64,000 nt of DNA, taken from Candidatus Omnitrophota bacterium (lineage in GTDB: Bacteria > Omnitrophota > Omnitrophia > Omnitrophales > JACROU01). Shown here piece after piece: positions 9,701 to 17,506 of the stretch. The position numbers and the translations under genes are program-made. Every line of letters begins with the position of its first letter. Positions within the stretch are counted from its first letter, which is position 1. Where the stretch lies: contig JAJDCD010000004.1 in NCBI GenBank assembly GCA_029261035.1, positions 62,001-126,000 of the forward strand, read 5' to 3'. The notes beneath the pieces are model-generated. The model was not told the DNA's origin and searched no databases. It saw only the letters and a list, made by a program, of their open reading frames with translations.

Positions 9701-9791
9701 TATATGCGATATATAGTCAATTTTAAAAACTAAACTCCTACTGCTACACTATTAGTAATATATATGCGATTATTAGTTCAGTATAAAAACT
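9701..9791. promoter_or_regulatory. Paired operator-like direct repeats upstream of the XRE-cupin gene
   Basis: Two ~31-bp direct repeats begin at 9701 and 9761. They share TATATGCGAT at the left end, AGT-containing middles and TAAAAACT at the right end, and sit exactly 60 bp apart. They lie between divergent genes, in front of an HTH regulator, which is the usual place for an autoregulatory operator. No protein-binding evidence exists; the function is inferred from position and repetition. Confidence 0.5.
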
Positions 9792-9867
9792 TTTGGTCGT
9801 AATTCTATAAATACAGGAATTATGAGTGTTTAGAGATGCTTATAGAAACAGACAACGGAGGCCTCTT

Positions 9868-10506
9868 ATGTATGATGAGATATCAAATGATTTAAATGAG
9901 CAGTTTAAAGACTTTCCTAGAAAAAAGACTCCTCTATGGGGAAAAGCTATAAAAACCATTCTAGAACAGAAGAAATCTAAAGGAGAAGATATCTCTATTC
10001 AGTCTCTAGCCAACAAAGCTGGGATGAATGATAAGAACCTGTTCAACATTGTAGCTGGACGAGTTCAGGATCCCTCCTCAGATAAATTAGTCCGTATTGC
10101 TGAGGCCTTAGGCCTTTCATTCCCAGAATTAGCAGAACGAGCCATTGGTGCTTGGGAAGGTTCTGTTTTTGTCTGTGGTTTCTCTCAGAGAGGTTATATC
10201 GACTACAGCCAGCATGGATTTGCGATTCAATCCTTAACTCCTCCAGGGGCAACTAATCGCGATTTTTTTGTAGGGCTAATGATGATTAAACCTTTTAAAG
10301 AAATGAAAAAGTGGAAGTTTGATAAAAATGCAACCATTTTCATGTTTGTCGAAAATGGAACCTTAGAAATAACGATTGGAAATCAAATCAAAACTGTAAA
10401 TGCAAACGAATCCATTTACTTTGACGGCGGAATCTCACATAAAATAAAAAACGTAGACTCGATAGAAACAAAAATATTCCTAGTCACCCGCCCCCCCATG
10501 CATTAA
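9868..10506 (+). CDS. XRE-family regulator with C-terminal cupin domain
   Basis: 212 residues from the ATG at 9868. That start has a GGAGG (9857-9861) six nt upstream, while the longer reading from GTG 9826 has no SD. An HTH_3-like domain occupies about residues 38-95 (SIQSLANKAGMNDKNLFNIV then LVRIAEALGLSFPELAE). A small beta-barrel cupin follows at about 135-210 (MFVENGTLEITIGN, ESIYFDGGISHKIKN). This architecture is known for regulators sensing small metabolites or polyamines; the ligand here is unknown. It is divergent from the TolB-like gene and is preceded by paired repeats that may be its operator. Confidence 0.85.
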   Translation: MYDEISNDLNEQFKDFPRKKTPLWGKAIKTILEQKKSKGEDISIQSLANKAGMNDKNLFNIVAGRVQDPSSDKLVRIAEALGLSFPELAERAIGAWEGSVFVCGFSQRGYIDYSQHGFAIQSLTPPGATNRDFFVGLMMIKPFKEMKKWKFDKNATIFMFVENGTLEITIGNQIKTVNANESIYFDGGISHKIKNVDSIETKIFLVTRPPMH

Positions 10507-10564
10507 AAAACAGAAGTCAGACGACAGAGGTCTGAAGACAGACATTACTTTTTATTTAAATCGC

Positions 10565-10761
10565 ATCGTCACACATGTGACGATACTGTTACCCTACAAA
10601 GCAAAAGTGCTCGATGCACTTTTGCTTTGTACCCTCTCACATCCCAGCGAAATAAGAAAAGCCCATGGAACGTTCTCCACCGCGAGTTCACAACAGTGAC
10701 AGTCACCGTAGGTGACAGTCACTGTTGTGCTGTCTGAGCGCTGGAGAACGTTCCATGGGCT
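10565..10761. ncRNA. Three-hairpin structured element, copy 1
   Basis: Hairpin a: 9-bp stem at 10565-10573/10576-10584. Hairpin b: perfect 15-bp stem at 10596-10610/10616-10630 with loop TCGAT. Hairpin c: perfect 20-bp outer stem at 10660-10679/10742-10761, conserved shoulders CCGCGAGTTC (10680-10689) and GCTGTCTGAGCGC (10729-10741), and an 18-bp inner stem with one A-A mismatch at 10690-10707/10711-10728. A second copy at 42162-42356 has the same order, identical shoulders and loop core, but different, still complementary stems. It lies between convergent genes; the active strand is unknown. No T-run follows either end of hairpin c, which argues against a simple terminator. It could be an RNA or a palindromic mobile repeat. 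Confidence 0.6.
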
Positions 10762-10783
10762 GCAACCCAACTCTAAATAGCTC

Positions 10784-11590
10784 TTACTTAACTAAACCAT
10801 GCTTCTGACACATAGCCCTCAAAACCTCTTTCAACTTCTCAACCCCACTCATTTTATTGAGCACCTCAAACCCACCTTCTCTAATACTCACAAGACGAGA
10901 CGCAACATCTTCAGAAGAACTAAAAACCAAAAAGTCTTTTGGGCAATACGCTTCTCCATCTAAGAACTTCCTGATTAGTTCATCTCCCCACATATATTGC
11001 ATCCTCATATCAACAATCATAAGATCGGGTTCAAACTCATTTGATATTTTAAAAGCTTCATCTCCCTGCGTAGTAAATCGAACTTCATAATCCGCATCTT
11101 CCGTATTTTGATTCAGTTCCTCCTGCAAATATTCACAAATTTCTTCTTCATCATCAACGAGTAAGATTTTAGCTTTAGGAATACCCTCTTCTACTATTGT
11201 ACTTGAAGGTATTGGCACAGCATTATTTTCGAGAAGCCCTACAATACAATCATGCAAATCTTCGATAGGATAAGGTTTATTAAAATAAGCTTTAACACTT
11301 AAAGCTTCTGATTCTTTTTTTAAAATTCCGGCCACCGATTGAACTATCAGCGGAATTTTAGGGTAAGCTAAGAGAATCTGTTTTACAGAATCCAAAACAC
11401 CCATACCAGGCATATTGAGATCTAATAATACCAAACAGATATTCTCGTGAAATTCTTTTACTATTTGAACCGCTTCTTTTCCACTTCCTGCAGTTTGAAT
11501 CGTGTATCCCTTAGGGTTCAGCAATTGGTTCAACATAAAGATAATATCCTTATCATCATCACAGATCAAAATTGTATTTTTATTCGGCAT
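10784..11590 (-). CDS. Tandem double-receiver response regulator
   Basis: 268 residues from the internal ATG at 11590, which has AAGGA six nt upstream; a longer start at 11617 would overlap the next gene. Receiver 1 covers about residues 5-120 with acidic D11-D13, predicted phospho-site D57 (LLDLNMPG) and the lysine of FNKPYP. Receiver 2 covers about 142-265 with VDDEEE, phospho-site in MIVDMRM and lysine in VLNKMSG. There is no DNA-binding or enzymatic output domain. It lies 16 nt downstream of the nitrilase gene. Like the single receiver at 8137, it lacks a kinase in the window. Confidence 0.85.
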   Translation of the reverse strand: MPNKNTILICDDDKDIIFMLNQLLNPKGYTIQTAGSGKEAVQIVKEFHENICLVLLDLNMPGMGVLDSVKQILLAYPKIPLIVQSVAGILKKESEALSVKAYFNKPYPIEDLHDCIVGLLENNAVPIPSSTIVEEGIPKAKILLVDDEEEICEYLQEELNQNTEDADYEVRFTTQGDEAFKISNEFEPDLMIVDMRMQYMWGDELIRKFLDGEAYCPKDFLVFSSSEDVASRLVSIREGGFEVLNKMSGVEKLKEVLRAMCQKHGLVK

Positions 11591-11606
11591 CCTTTTTCCT
11601 TCCATG

Positions 11607-12410
11607 CTATATATCATAAATGTCAGGTCTACGATCTTCTAGGACCTTCATTTGACTTCTAACCTCTTCGGTACGAGATAAATCGATCGTTTCAGTAACT
11701 AAAATTTCTTGCTGATCGTTTGTTTCAATGATGACATTGCCCCACGGGTCAATAATCGTAGAATTACCACAAAAGGTTACATCTTCTCCACGCCCAAAAT
11801 CTTTTGTTCCAACTTGATTCACAGCGATAATAAACATCTGATTCTCAATAGCTCTAGCCTTTAAAAGAGTCTTTAAATGATCTTTCCTTGGATGCGGAAA
11901 AGCCAAAGGAATAAGTGCTATATCTGCCCCTTTTAAAGCATAAGAACGAAAAACTTCTGGAAAGCGAATATCATAACAAATAGCAAGCCCCGTCTTACCC
12001 CAAGGAGCCTCCACGATAGTTAACTCTTTTCCTGGAGTTAAATGCTTGTCTTCTTCTGCAAAACTAAACAAGTGGGTTTTTCGGTAAAGAGCACTTTGGT
12101 TTCCTTCTGGATCAAATAATATTGAGGTATTTGTTGGCTTTTGATCTTCATTTAAAGAAAGGACAGAACCACTAATCCAAATCTGATAATCATCTGCAAG
12201 ATCAGAAATTGCTTGAATGGTATGATCAAATGTATTCGCTAATTTTTTATTCTTCTTCCAATTAAATCCCGTTGTCCATAACTCTGGAAAAACAATGAGT
12301 TCCGAACCCTTTTTAGAAGCTTCTTCCACATATTTCTTTGCTTTTTTTAAATTTCCTTTAGGATCACCCGTAATTACATCAATTTGTGCAAGAGACAACT
12401 TTAATTTCAC
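11607..12410 (-). CDS. Carbon-nitrogen hydrolase (nitrilase superfamily, omega-amidase-like)
   Basis: 267 residues. The Glu-Lys-Cys catalytic triad of the superfamily is visible: Glu in VFPELWTTG, Lys in YRKTHLF and Cys in GLAICYDIRFPE. Closest in feel to the YafV/Nit2 group, which hydrolyse alpha-ketoglutaramate or similar amides, but substrate cannot be fixed from motifs. The start is GTG at 12410 with GAGG six nt upstream; hemW ends one nucleotide earlier, so the two are probably co-transcribed and translationally coupled. Confidence 0.88.
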   Translation of the reverse strand: MKLKLSLAQIDVITGDPKGNLKKAKKYVEEASKKGSELIVFPELWTTGFNWKKNKKLANTFDHTIQAISDLADDYQIWISGSVLSLNEDQKPTNTSILFDPEGNQSALYRKTHLFSFAEEDKHLTPGKELTIVEAPWGKTGLAICYDIRFPEVFRSYALKGADIALIPLAFPHPRKDHLKTLLKARAIENQMFIIAVNQVGTKDFGRGEDVTFCGNSTIIDPWGNVIIETNDQQEILVTETIDLSRTEEVRSQMKVLEDRRPDIYDI

Positions 12411-12411
12411 T

Positions 12412-13536
12412 TCAAACCTCTAAGAGTTCTTCATAAACAGATTCAAATATGAATCGACCCGTTCTAGTTAAACATATTCGATCCTGTTTATATTCAATCA
12501 ATTTTTTTTCAATTAAATATTCTAATTTAGGCTCAACTTGATCAGCAATCAATTTTAATTCTTTCAAGCAGATTCCCTCTTGAAGCCGAAGACGAGTCAT
12601 TAATGTTTCATACTCTTTTTGTTCTGGGGACAAAACATCCTGTTCGATAGGTTCCCATTCAGATTGATCACATTTAGATAGATACTGATTTACATTTCCT
12701 GCAAACTTAAAACGTGTTCCATTTAAATAAGAAAATGCCCCGGGTCCAAGCCCTAAATATTCCTGATTATACCAATAAATCAGATTATGTTTCGATTCTT
12801 TTCCCTTCTGAGCATAATTCATTAATTCATAAGGCTCATAGCCTGCTTGTCGTAAAAGTGTATCCACTAGAATTGCCATATCTCTATGACTTTCCTCCTT
12901 AGGTAATTGCAATTCTCCCTTTCTCTGTCTTACACCATAAACCGTATTTTTATGGACATCCAAATCATAGACTGAAACTTGAGAAACATTTAATGAAATT
13001 AAATTTTCAAGAGAATCTTTAACATCCGCTAAAGTTTGTTGAGGTAATCTTATAATGAGATCCGAGCTGATATTATTAAAGTTGAATTTCTTCAACAGTT
13101 GAATAGAAGCGATAATACCCTCTGGAGTATGCATTCGTCCCATATCTTTTAACAGCTGCTCATTAAAGGACTGCACTCCTAGGCTAATACGGTTAACACC
13201 TAAACTTCTGTAACATTCTAATTTGGATTCGGTTATATCTTCTGGGTTTAATTCACATGAAATTTCGGCTGATGCATCAATCTCAAAATGTTGATGCACT
13301 AAGTCAAAAACTAAGCCCATTTCTTCCTCGGAGAGAATTGAAGGCGTTCCACCCCCTATATAAAAAGTATCAAAATGCATCTTTCCATAAAGGGAATTAT
13401 AGTATTCTATTTGTTTTTGAAGAGATAAGAGAAAATGCTGTTTTCTCTTGCTAGACTCATCTACCGTAAGAACAAAATCACAGTAATGACAACGACGATG
13501 ACAAAAAGGGATATGAATATATAGGCCACGTTTCAT
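12412..13536 (-). CDS. hemW: Heme chaperone HemW (HemN-like radical SAM protein)
   Basis: 374 residues, usual HemW length. The radical-SAM cluster motif CHRRCHYC starts near residue 12 and is followed by FYIGGGTPSIL (SAM binding) and the HemN-like C-terminal region (LYWYNQEYLGLGPGAFSY). HemW-type proteins lack the extra N-terminal extension of true coproporphyrinogen dehydrogenase HemN and are thought to insert heme into proteins. No other heme genes are adjacent. It is the first gene of a likely unit with the nitrilase and the double receiver. Confidence 0.9.
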   Translation of the reverse strand: MKRGLYIHIPFCHRRCHYCDFVLTVDESSKRKQHFLLSLQKQIEYYNSLYGKMHFDTFYIGGGTPSILSEEEMGLVFDLVHQHFEIDASAEISCELNPEDITESKLECYRSLGVNRISLGVQSFNEQLLKDMGRMHTPEGIIASIQLLKKFNFNNISSDLIIRLPQQTLADVKDSLENLISLNVSQVSVYDLDVHKNTVYGVRQRKGELQLPKEESHRDMAILVDTLLRQAGYEPYELMNYAQKGKESKHNLIYWYNQEYLGLGPGAFSYLNGTRFKFAGNVNQYLSKCDQSEWEPIEQDVLSPEQKEYETLMTRLRLQEGICLKELKLIADQVEPKLEYLIEKKLIEYKQDRICLTRTGRFIFESVYEELLEV

Positions 13537-13593
13537 ATAGCCTATTATTCGTATCTGCCCTTATAAATCAAGTGTTTTAAGGAATACGACTTT

Positions 13594-13657
13594 AAAAAGG
13601 GCAAAACCTCAAAGCGAGTCTCGCGTCCTAGGCTTTTCCCACCAAAGGCTTGCCCTT
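13594..13657 (-). terminator. Intrinsic terminator after the 57-aa gene
   Basis: Stem AAGGGCAA.CC (plus 13597-13608 against 13647-13657, one bulge or mismatch) with an internal GCGAG/CTCGC hairpin in the loop. On the minus strand it is followed by T5 (plus AAAAA 13594-13598). It starts 6 nt past the stop codon of the small gene at 13664 and lies upstream of hemW. Confidence 0.6.
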
Positions 13658-13663
13658 CCAATC

Positions 13664-13837
13664 TTACATTTCTTGTTCTTCCCATGAATTTCTTCGAACT
13701 AGAATATGGAGCATTTCTTCTAAACAACACATTACTTTTCCGTCATCTATATTCGATCGATCTTCAAACTCCTCCTCTAGTAAAGACTGAAGAGTTCGTA
13801 TTTCTTCATAGATATAATTTTTTAATACTAACTTCAT
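13664..13837 (-). CDS. Small hypothetical protein, 57 aa
   Basis: An ORF of 57 codons plus stop between rodA and hemW, starting MKLVLKNYIYEEIRTLQSL and ending RRNSWEEQEM. It is acidic and probably helical (LLEEEFEDRS, CCLEEMLHILV), with no signal or membrane segment. Support for being real: an AAGGG SD 10 nt before the ATG, a plausible promoter about 60 bp upstream, and an intrinsic terminator 6 nt after the stop. I do not recognise the family. A competing 61-codon frame at 13545-13730 overlaps the terminator hairpin and is less likely. Confidence 0.5.
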   Translation of the reverse strand: MKLVLKNYIYEEIRTLQSLLEEEFEDRSNIDDGKVMCCLEEMLHILVRRNSWEEQEM

Positions 13838-13894
13838 TGCTCAGATTCCCTTCTTAACTCCTCTAGAAATATATCCTCTTACTTAACTCATCTT

Positions 13895-13924
13895 AATATT
13901 TAACTTTTCGTTGCTTAAAGTCAA
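13895..13924 (-). promoter_or_regulatory. Weak candidate promoter for the 57-aa gene
   Basis: On the minus strand TTGACT (plus 13919-13924), an 18-nt spacer and AATATT (plus 13895-13900). The -35 is good and the -10 is poor. The rest of 13838-14087 (between this gene and rodA) is AT-rich and shows nothing else I can support. Confidence 0.3.
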
Positions 13925-14087
13925 TAGAGCAAAAAAAGTTTTAAAGTTACAATTAAACATTGTACTCATAGAGAAAATTTCAAGAAAAATAACCATGGCA
14001 AGAAAAGGAGTTACAACAATTAAAGAGGTTAATAAAGGTATTAAAAGCACGAAGAGAAATCTTATTTTTTTGAGCAGAAATAATAAA

Positions 14088-15179
14088 TCAAAAGATAGAG
14101 CGGTTGCGATGGATGGATAACAAGAGCCCTAAAGATATAAACATACTAATTATAGAAGACCCTCCATAACTAATAAAAGGCAACGGCAATCCTGTGATGG
14201 GCATATAACCAATAGTCATTCCGATATTAACAAAAACCTGAAAAGCAATCATAGAAACAACCCCAACGACTAAAATCCTACCAGAAACATCTGTGGTCTG
14301 ATGAGCAATAGACACGGCACACCAAAAGAAAATAAGATAAAGTAGAACGATAGAAACAGCACCTAAAAAACCCCACTCTTCTCCTATAACACTAAAAATA
14401 AAATCTGTATGGCGTTCTGGAAGAAACTGTAACTGACTTTGAGTTCCTTCTTGCCATCCTTTTCCAGTTATCATTCCCGAACCAACAGCAATTTTAGATT
14501 GAATAGCGGAGTAACCCGAACCTAAAGGATCAATATTGGGATTAATAAACACAAGGAGCCTCCGTTTCTGGTACTCCTTCAGCATAAACCAAAAAATAGG
14601 CATACTGATCAACCCGGTAAGAATCGTTCCGATCAAATATCGAAGCTTAGCTCCCCAAACAAAAAGCATACAAAAATAAATAGGAACAAAGATAAGTGCT
14701 GTGCCCAAATCGGGCTGTTTTACAATAAAGGCTAATGGAAATAAGACAATCAATGAAGCAATAAAAAAACTAACCCTATGGTCTTGCGTTGGTTTCTTTC
14801 CACCCAAATAGTGTGCTAAGGCTAAAATTGTTGCCAGCTTACAAAATTCCGATGGCTGCAAAGCAATAAAACCCAAATGAAGCCAACGCTGCGCTCCCTG
14901 ACGAACAACACCCGTAATTAATACCAATAATAATAAAGCAATAGAAATAGCATATAGAACATATGAAAGATTTAAGAAAGGTCGGTATCCTAAAACAAGA
15001 ATAATAAACATAAACAAAATTCCGACTCCAATCCATATTAATTGTTTATGTACGTAATCCACATTCAGAGATGAAGAAGCACTTGCTATGACCACAAGTC
15101 CCGAAACTGAGAGAAGAAGAGCTATGAAAAACAGAGCCCAATGGAAATCTTTAATAAATGATTTAAGCTGCATGAACAA
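14088..15179 (-). CDS. rodA: Rod-shape peptidoglycan glycosyltransferase RodA
   Basis: 363 residues, SEDS family, about ten membrane segments. The signature region ERHTDFIFSVIGEEWGF and the C-terminal PLPFISYGGSSI are both present. RodA polymerises lipid II glycan strands for lateral wall growth and works with the class B PBP2 encoded just upstream; the two genes overlap by 17 bp, indicating tight coupling. Last gene of the mreB-mreC-mreD-mrdA-rodA run. Confidence 0.96.
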   Translation of the reverse strand: MFMQLKSFIKDFHWALFFIALLLSVSGLVVIASASSSLNVDYVHKQLIWIGVGILFMFIILVLGYRPFLNLSYVLYAISIALLLLVLITGVVRQGAQRWLHLGFIALQPSEFCKLATILALAHYLGGKKPTQDHRVSFFIASLIVLFPLAFIVKQPDLGTALIFVPIYFCMLFVWGAKLRYLIGTILTGLISMPIFWFMLKEYQKRRLLVFINPNIDPLGSGYSAIQSKIAVGSGMITGKGWQEGTQSQLQFLPERHTDFIFSVIGEEWGFLGAVSIVLLYLIFFWCAVSIAHQTTDVSGRILVVGVVSMIAFQVFVNIGMTIGYMPITGLPLPFISYGGSSIISMFISLGLLLSIHRNRSIF

Positions 15180-16965
15180 CCGTGGTTGGGTTCGTTTGTA
15201 ACGGAGAAATGGTTGCAGTTAATTTTTCAGAACCAGAAACAGCAGATTTTTTAACTTCCACCTTTTCTTGTTTGTTTATTTTCCATGCCCACAAAACTTC
15301 ATGACCTAATTTAGCAGCAGTCCCCCCACCTGACTTTCCATGCTCAATGAAAATGACAAACGAAACTTCTGGTTTTTGGTAAGGGAAATATCCTGAAAAC
15401 CATGCATGATCTTCTCCTCGTGAGGCTTGAGCCGTACCTGTCTTCCCCGCCACCTTCATAAAGGAAACTCTTGCATACTGACCTGTTCCATAGTCTGTTT
15501 GCACACAATTATACAAACCCTGCCTTACTGATTTTAGATCGTTGAGATTAATTCCCAACTTCTTTTTGGGGTGTTTAAAAATATCTTTTGCAAAATGAGG
15601 AGAAGGTAAATGATATCCAGAGGCAATAGCACCCATCATCCTCATTACTTCCATTGGAGTCACAGACAAGAACCCTTGCCCAATGGAGTAACTGATCGTT
15701 TCTCCTAAATACCATTTCTCTTTATATATTTTCTTTTTCCAATCCTCATCAGGAATAAGCCCTTTTCTGTAAGACAATTCCAGGTTCATTTCTTCTCCTA
15801 AACCTACACGCATTGACATTTCTTTCAACTCTTCAGGTTTCAACATCCGTCCCAAATTATATAAAAAGACATTACAAGATCTCTCTATAGCTTTATAAAC
15901 ATTGACGGGACCATGCCCTAAATGAAACCAACATTTAAAAGGTCTTGATCTAGGATTCAATTTAAAAAAACCATTACAAAAAAAGGTGGTTTTATTATTC
16001 AACTTTCCTCTATCAAAAGCCGTCAAAATCGTCACTACTTTAAATACCGACCCTGGTGGGTATAAGGACATTAAACCTCTATCTAACATAGGCAACGTTT
16101 TGTTCTTTAAATAAGAGATTCTTTCTTTACTTCGATTTGAATCTATAAAAGCATTAGGATCGTAAGAAGGGTGACTTACCCAAGCAATCACTTCCCCACT
16201 ATTGGGATCCATCATTCCAATCGTTCCTGTGCGATCCGCTAATAATACCTCCAATTTTTTCTGAAGAGCAATATCAATAGTTAAGTAAACATCTTGCCCT
16301 TTCTTTGGTTTCCTTTCTGAAATCACAGAACTCAAACGCCCTCGAGAATCAACTTCAATCTGTCGACCTCCATTTTCTCCTCTTAAAATCGAATCTAATC
16401 CTTTTTCGACACCAGACCTCCCTATTAAATCATTTCGACTGTAAACACCATGATCATCTCTATCAAGTTCTGACTGGGAAATACGGCCAACGTAACCTAA
16501 AACATGAGACGCAATAGCCCCATGAGGATAATAACGTACTGCTTGAGTTTCAATCAACACTCCTCCGAAATCAGGCTTAGACTCCTCTAGAACAAAAAGA
16601 GTTTCTTGATCGATATCTCTTTTTAGAATCGCAGGCATAAAAGGAACTCTTTTAGCCTTCTTTATCTTAGCTCTAATGTCTTCTTCGGAAATATTTAAAA
16701 TTTTTGAAAGACGAGGTAAATCTTCTTTTGAAAAATCTTGCGGCAAGATTGTTACATTGTAAGAAGCTCTATTCCCAATCAGCAACGCTCCATTAACATC
16801 ATAAACGTTACCTCTTGGAGCCAGCAGCTCTATTAAACGTATTCTGTTGTTTTCACTTTGTTTATAATAATGAGCCCCCTTAATCACCTGCACATTAAAG
16901 AGTCCACCTATTAAAATCATTAGAAGAAAACTAATTAGTATTCGAAAAGAGTAAAAACGAAGCAT
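15163..16965 (-). CDS. mrdA: Penicillin-binding protein 2 (elongasome transpeptidase)
   Basis: 600 residues. One N-terminal membrane anchor (about 8-27), a PBP dimerisation domain with RGNVYDVNG, then the transpeptidase domain. Active-site motifs are all present: S306 in PGSVFK, S363-C364-N365 and K508-T509-G510 in GKTGTAQ. It cross-links peptidoglycan at the lateral wall with RodA and MreBCD. It sits between mreD and rodA, the standard order. The C-terminal tail after the catalytic domain is about 40 residues and polar. Confidence 0.96.
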   Translation of the reverse strand: MLRFYSFRILISFLLMILIGGLFNVQVIKGAHYYKQSENNRIRLIELLAPRGNVYDVNGALLIGNRASYNVTILPQDFSKEDLPRLSKILNISEEDIRAKIKKAKRVPFMPAILKRDIDQETLFVLEESKPDFGGVLIETQAVRYYPHGAIASHVLGYVGRISQSELDRDDHGVYSRNDLIGRSGVEKGLDSILRGENGGRQIEVDSRGRLSSVISERKPKKGQDVYLTIDIALQKKLEVLLADRTGTIGMMDPNSGEVIAWVSHPSYDPNAFIDSNRSKERISYLKNKTLPMLDRGLMSLYPPGSVFKVVTILTAFDRGKLNNKTTFFCNGFFKLNPRSRPFKCWFHLGHGPVNVYKAIERSCNVFLYNLGRMLKPEELKEMSMRVGLGEEMNLELSYRKGLIPDEDWKKKIYKEKWYLGETISYSIGQGFLSVTPMEVMRMMGAIASGYHLPSPHFAKDIFKHPKKKLGINLNDLKSVRQGLYNCVQTDYGTGQYARVSFMKVAGKTGTAQASRGEDHAWFSGYFPYQKPEVSFVIFIEHGKSGGGTAAKLGHEVLWAWKINKQEKVEVKKSAVSGSEKLTATISPLQTNPTTVVHAA

Positions 16966-16993
16966 TTAGATTTCCAAACTATTTTGATTAGTT

Positions 16994-17506
16994 TCACAAG
17001 CTATAAGAGAAATCATCCACCCGGTTCGCCGCTCTCTTTTCAAGAAAAGAGACGAGAAGACCTCCTAGTAGTGCTGTATATGCAGAGCTCCAGAAAAATG
17101 ACACCCAGACTTCCGAAGCAATTACTTTTTGCTCCATTAAAACAGTCTCCAAAATAAACAAAAGAGATAAATTTGCAAATGAAAATAAAAACAAAATACT
17201 CGACCTCATAAGCAAACTATGTTTTTGAAGCTTTAAACTAAGAAAAGAAATAATACAACCTATAACAAAGTAAGATAAGGTGGCAATCCCAAAATAACCT
17301 GTAGAAAATACATCCCTCAACAAACCTAATATCAAGGAAATTTGGATAGCAGATTGTCGATCTACACAAAAAGCCCAAAAAACAATAAGAACTAGAAACA
17401 AATCCGGACGAATCAAATTAAATTCCAGAAACCTCCCAAGAAAAACTTCGAAAAGAACTATAAGGATGAGAAGAGTTCCAGATCTTTTAACGTTTGAGCT
17501 AAACAC
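16994..17506 (-). CDS. mreD: Rod-shape determining membrane protein MreD
   Basis: 170 residues with about five or six hydrophobic segments, typical MreD size. It carries the family-like stretch PDLFLVLIVFWAFCVDRQSAI and GLLRDVFSTGYFGIATLSYF. It starts at a GTG preceded by a near-perfect SD (GAGGAGG) located inside mreC, so it overlaps mreC by 49 bp. This overlap is longer than usual but well supported by the SD. MreD links MreC and MreB to the wall synthases. Confidence 0.9.
   Translation of the reverse strand: MFSSNVKRSGTLLILIVLFEVFLGRFLEFNLIRPDLFLVLIVFWAFCVDRQSAIQISLILGLLRDVFSTGYFGIATLSYFVIGCIISFLSLKLQKHSLLMRSSILFLFSFANLSLLFILETVLMEQKVIASEVWVSFFWSSAYTALLGGLLVSFLEKRAANRVDDFSYSL

Noticed and set aside
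10565-10761. The three-hairpin element as a bidirectional intrinsic terminator
   Set aside because: Neither end of hairpin c is followed by a T-run, and the second copy is not between convergent genes.
10565-10761. The element as an integron attC site
   Set aside because: The ends lack the complementary RYYYAAC/GTTRRRY boxes and no integrase or cassette array is present; xerD is a housekeeping recombinase far away.
13545-13730. 61-codon minus-strand ORF between hemW and the 57-aa gene
   Set aside because: It runs through the terminator hairpin, overlaps a better supported small gene in another frame, and has no SD.
13911-14120. 69-codon plus-strand ORF at the 3' end of rodA
   Set aside because: It is antisense to rodA and AT-rich spacer, lysine-rich by composition, with no SD or family resemblance.
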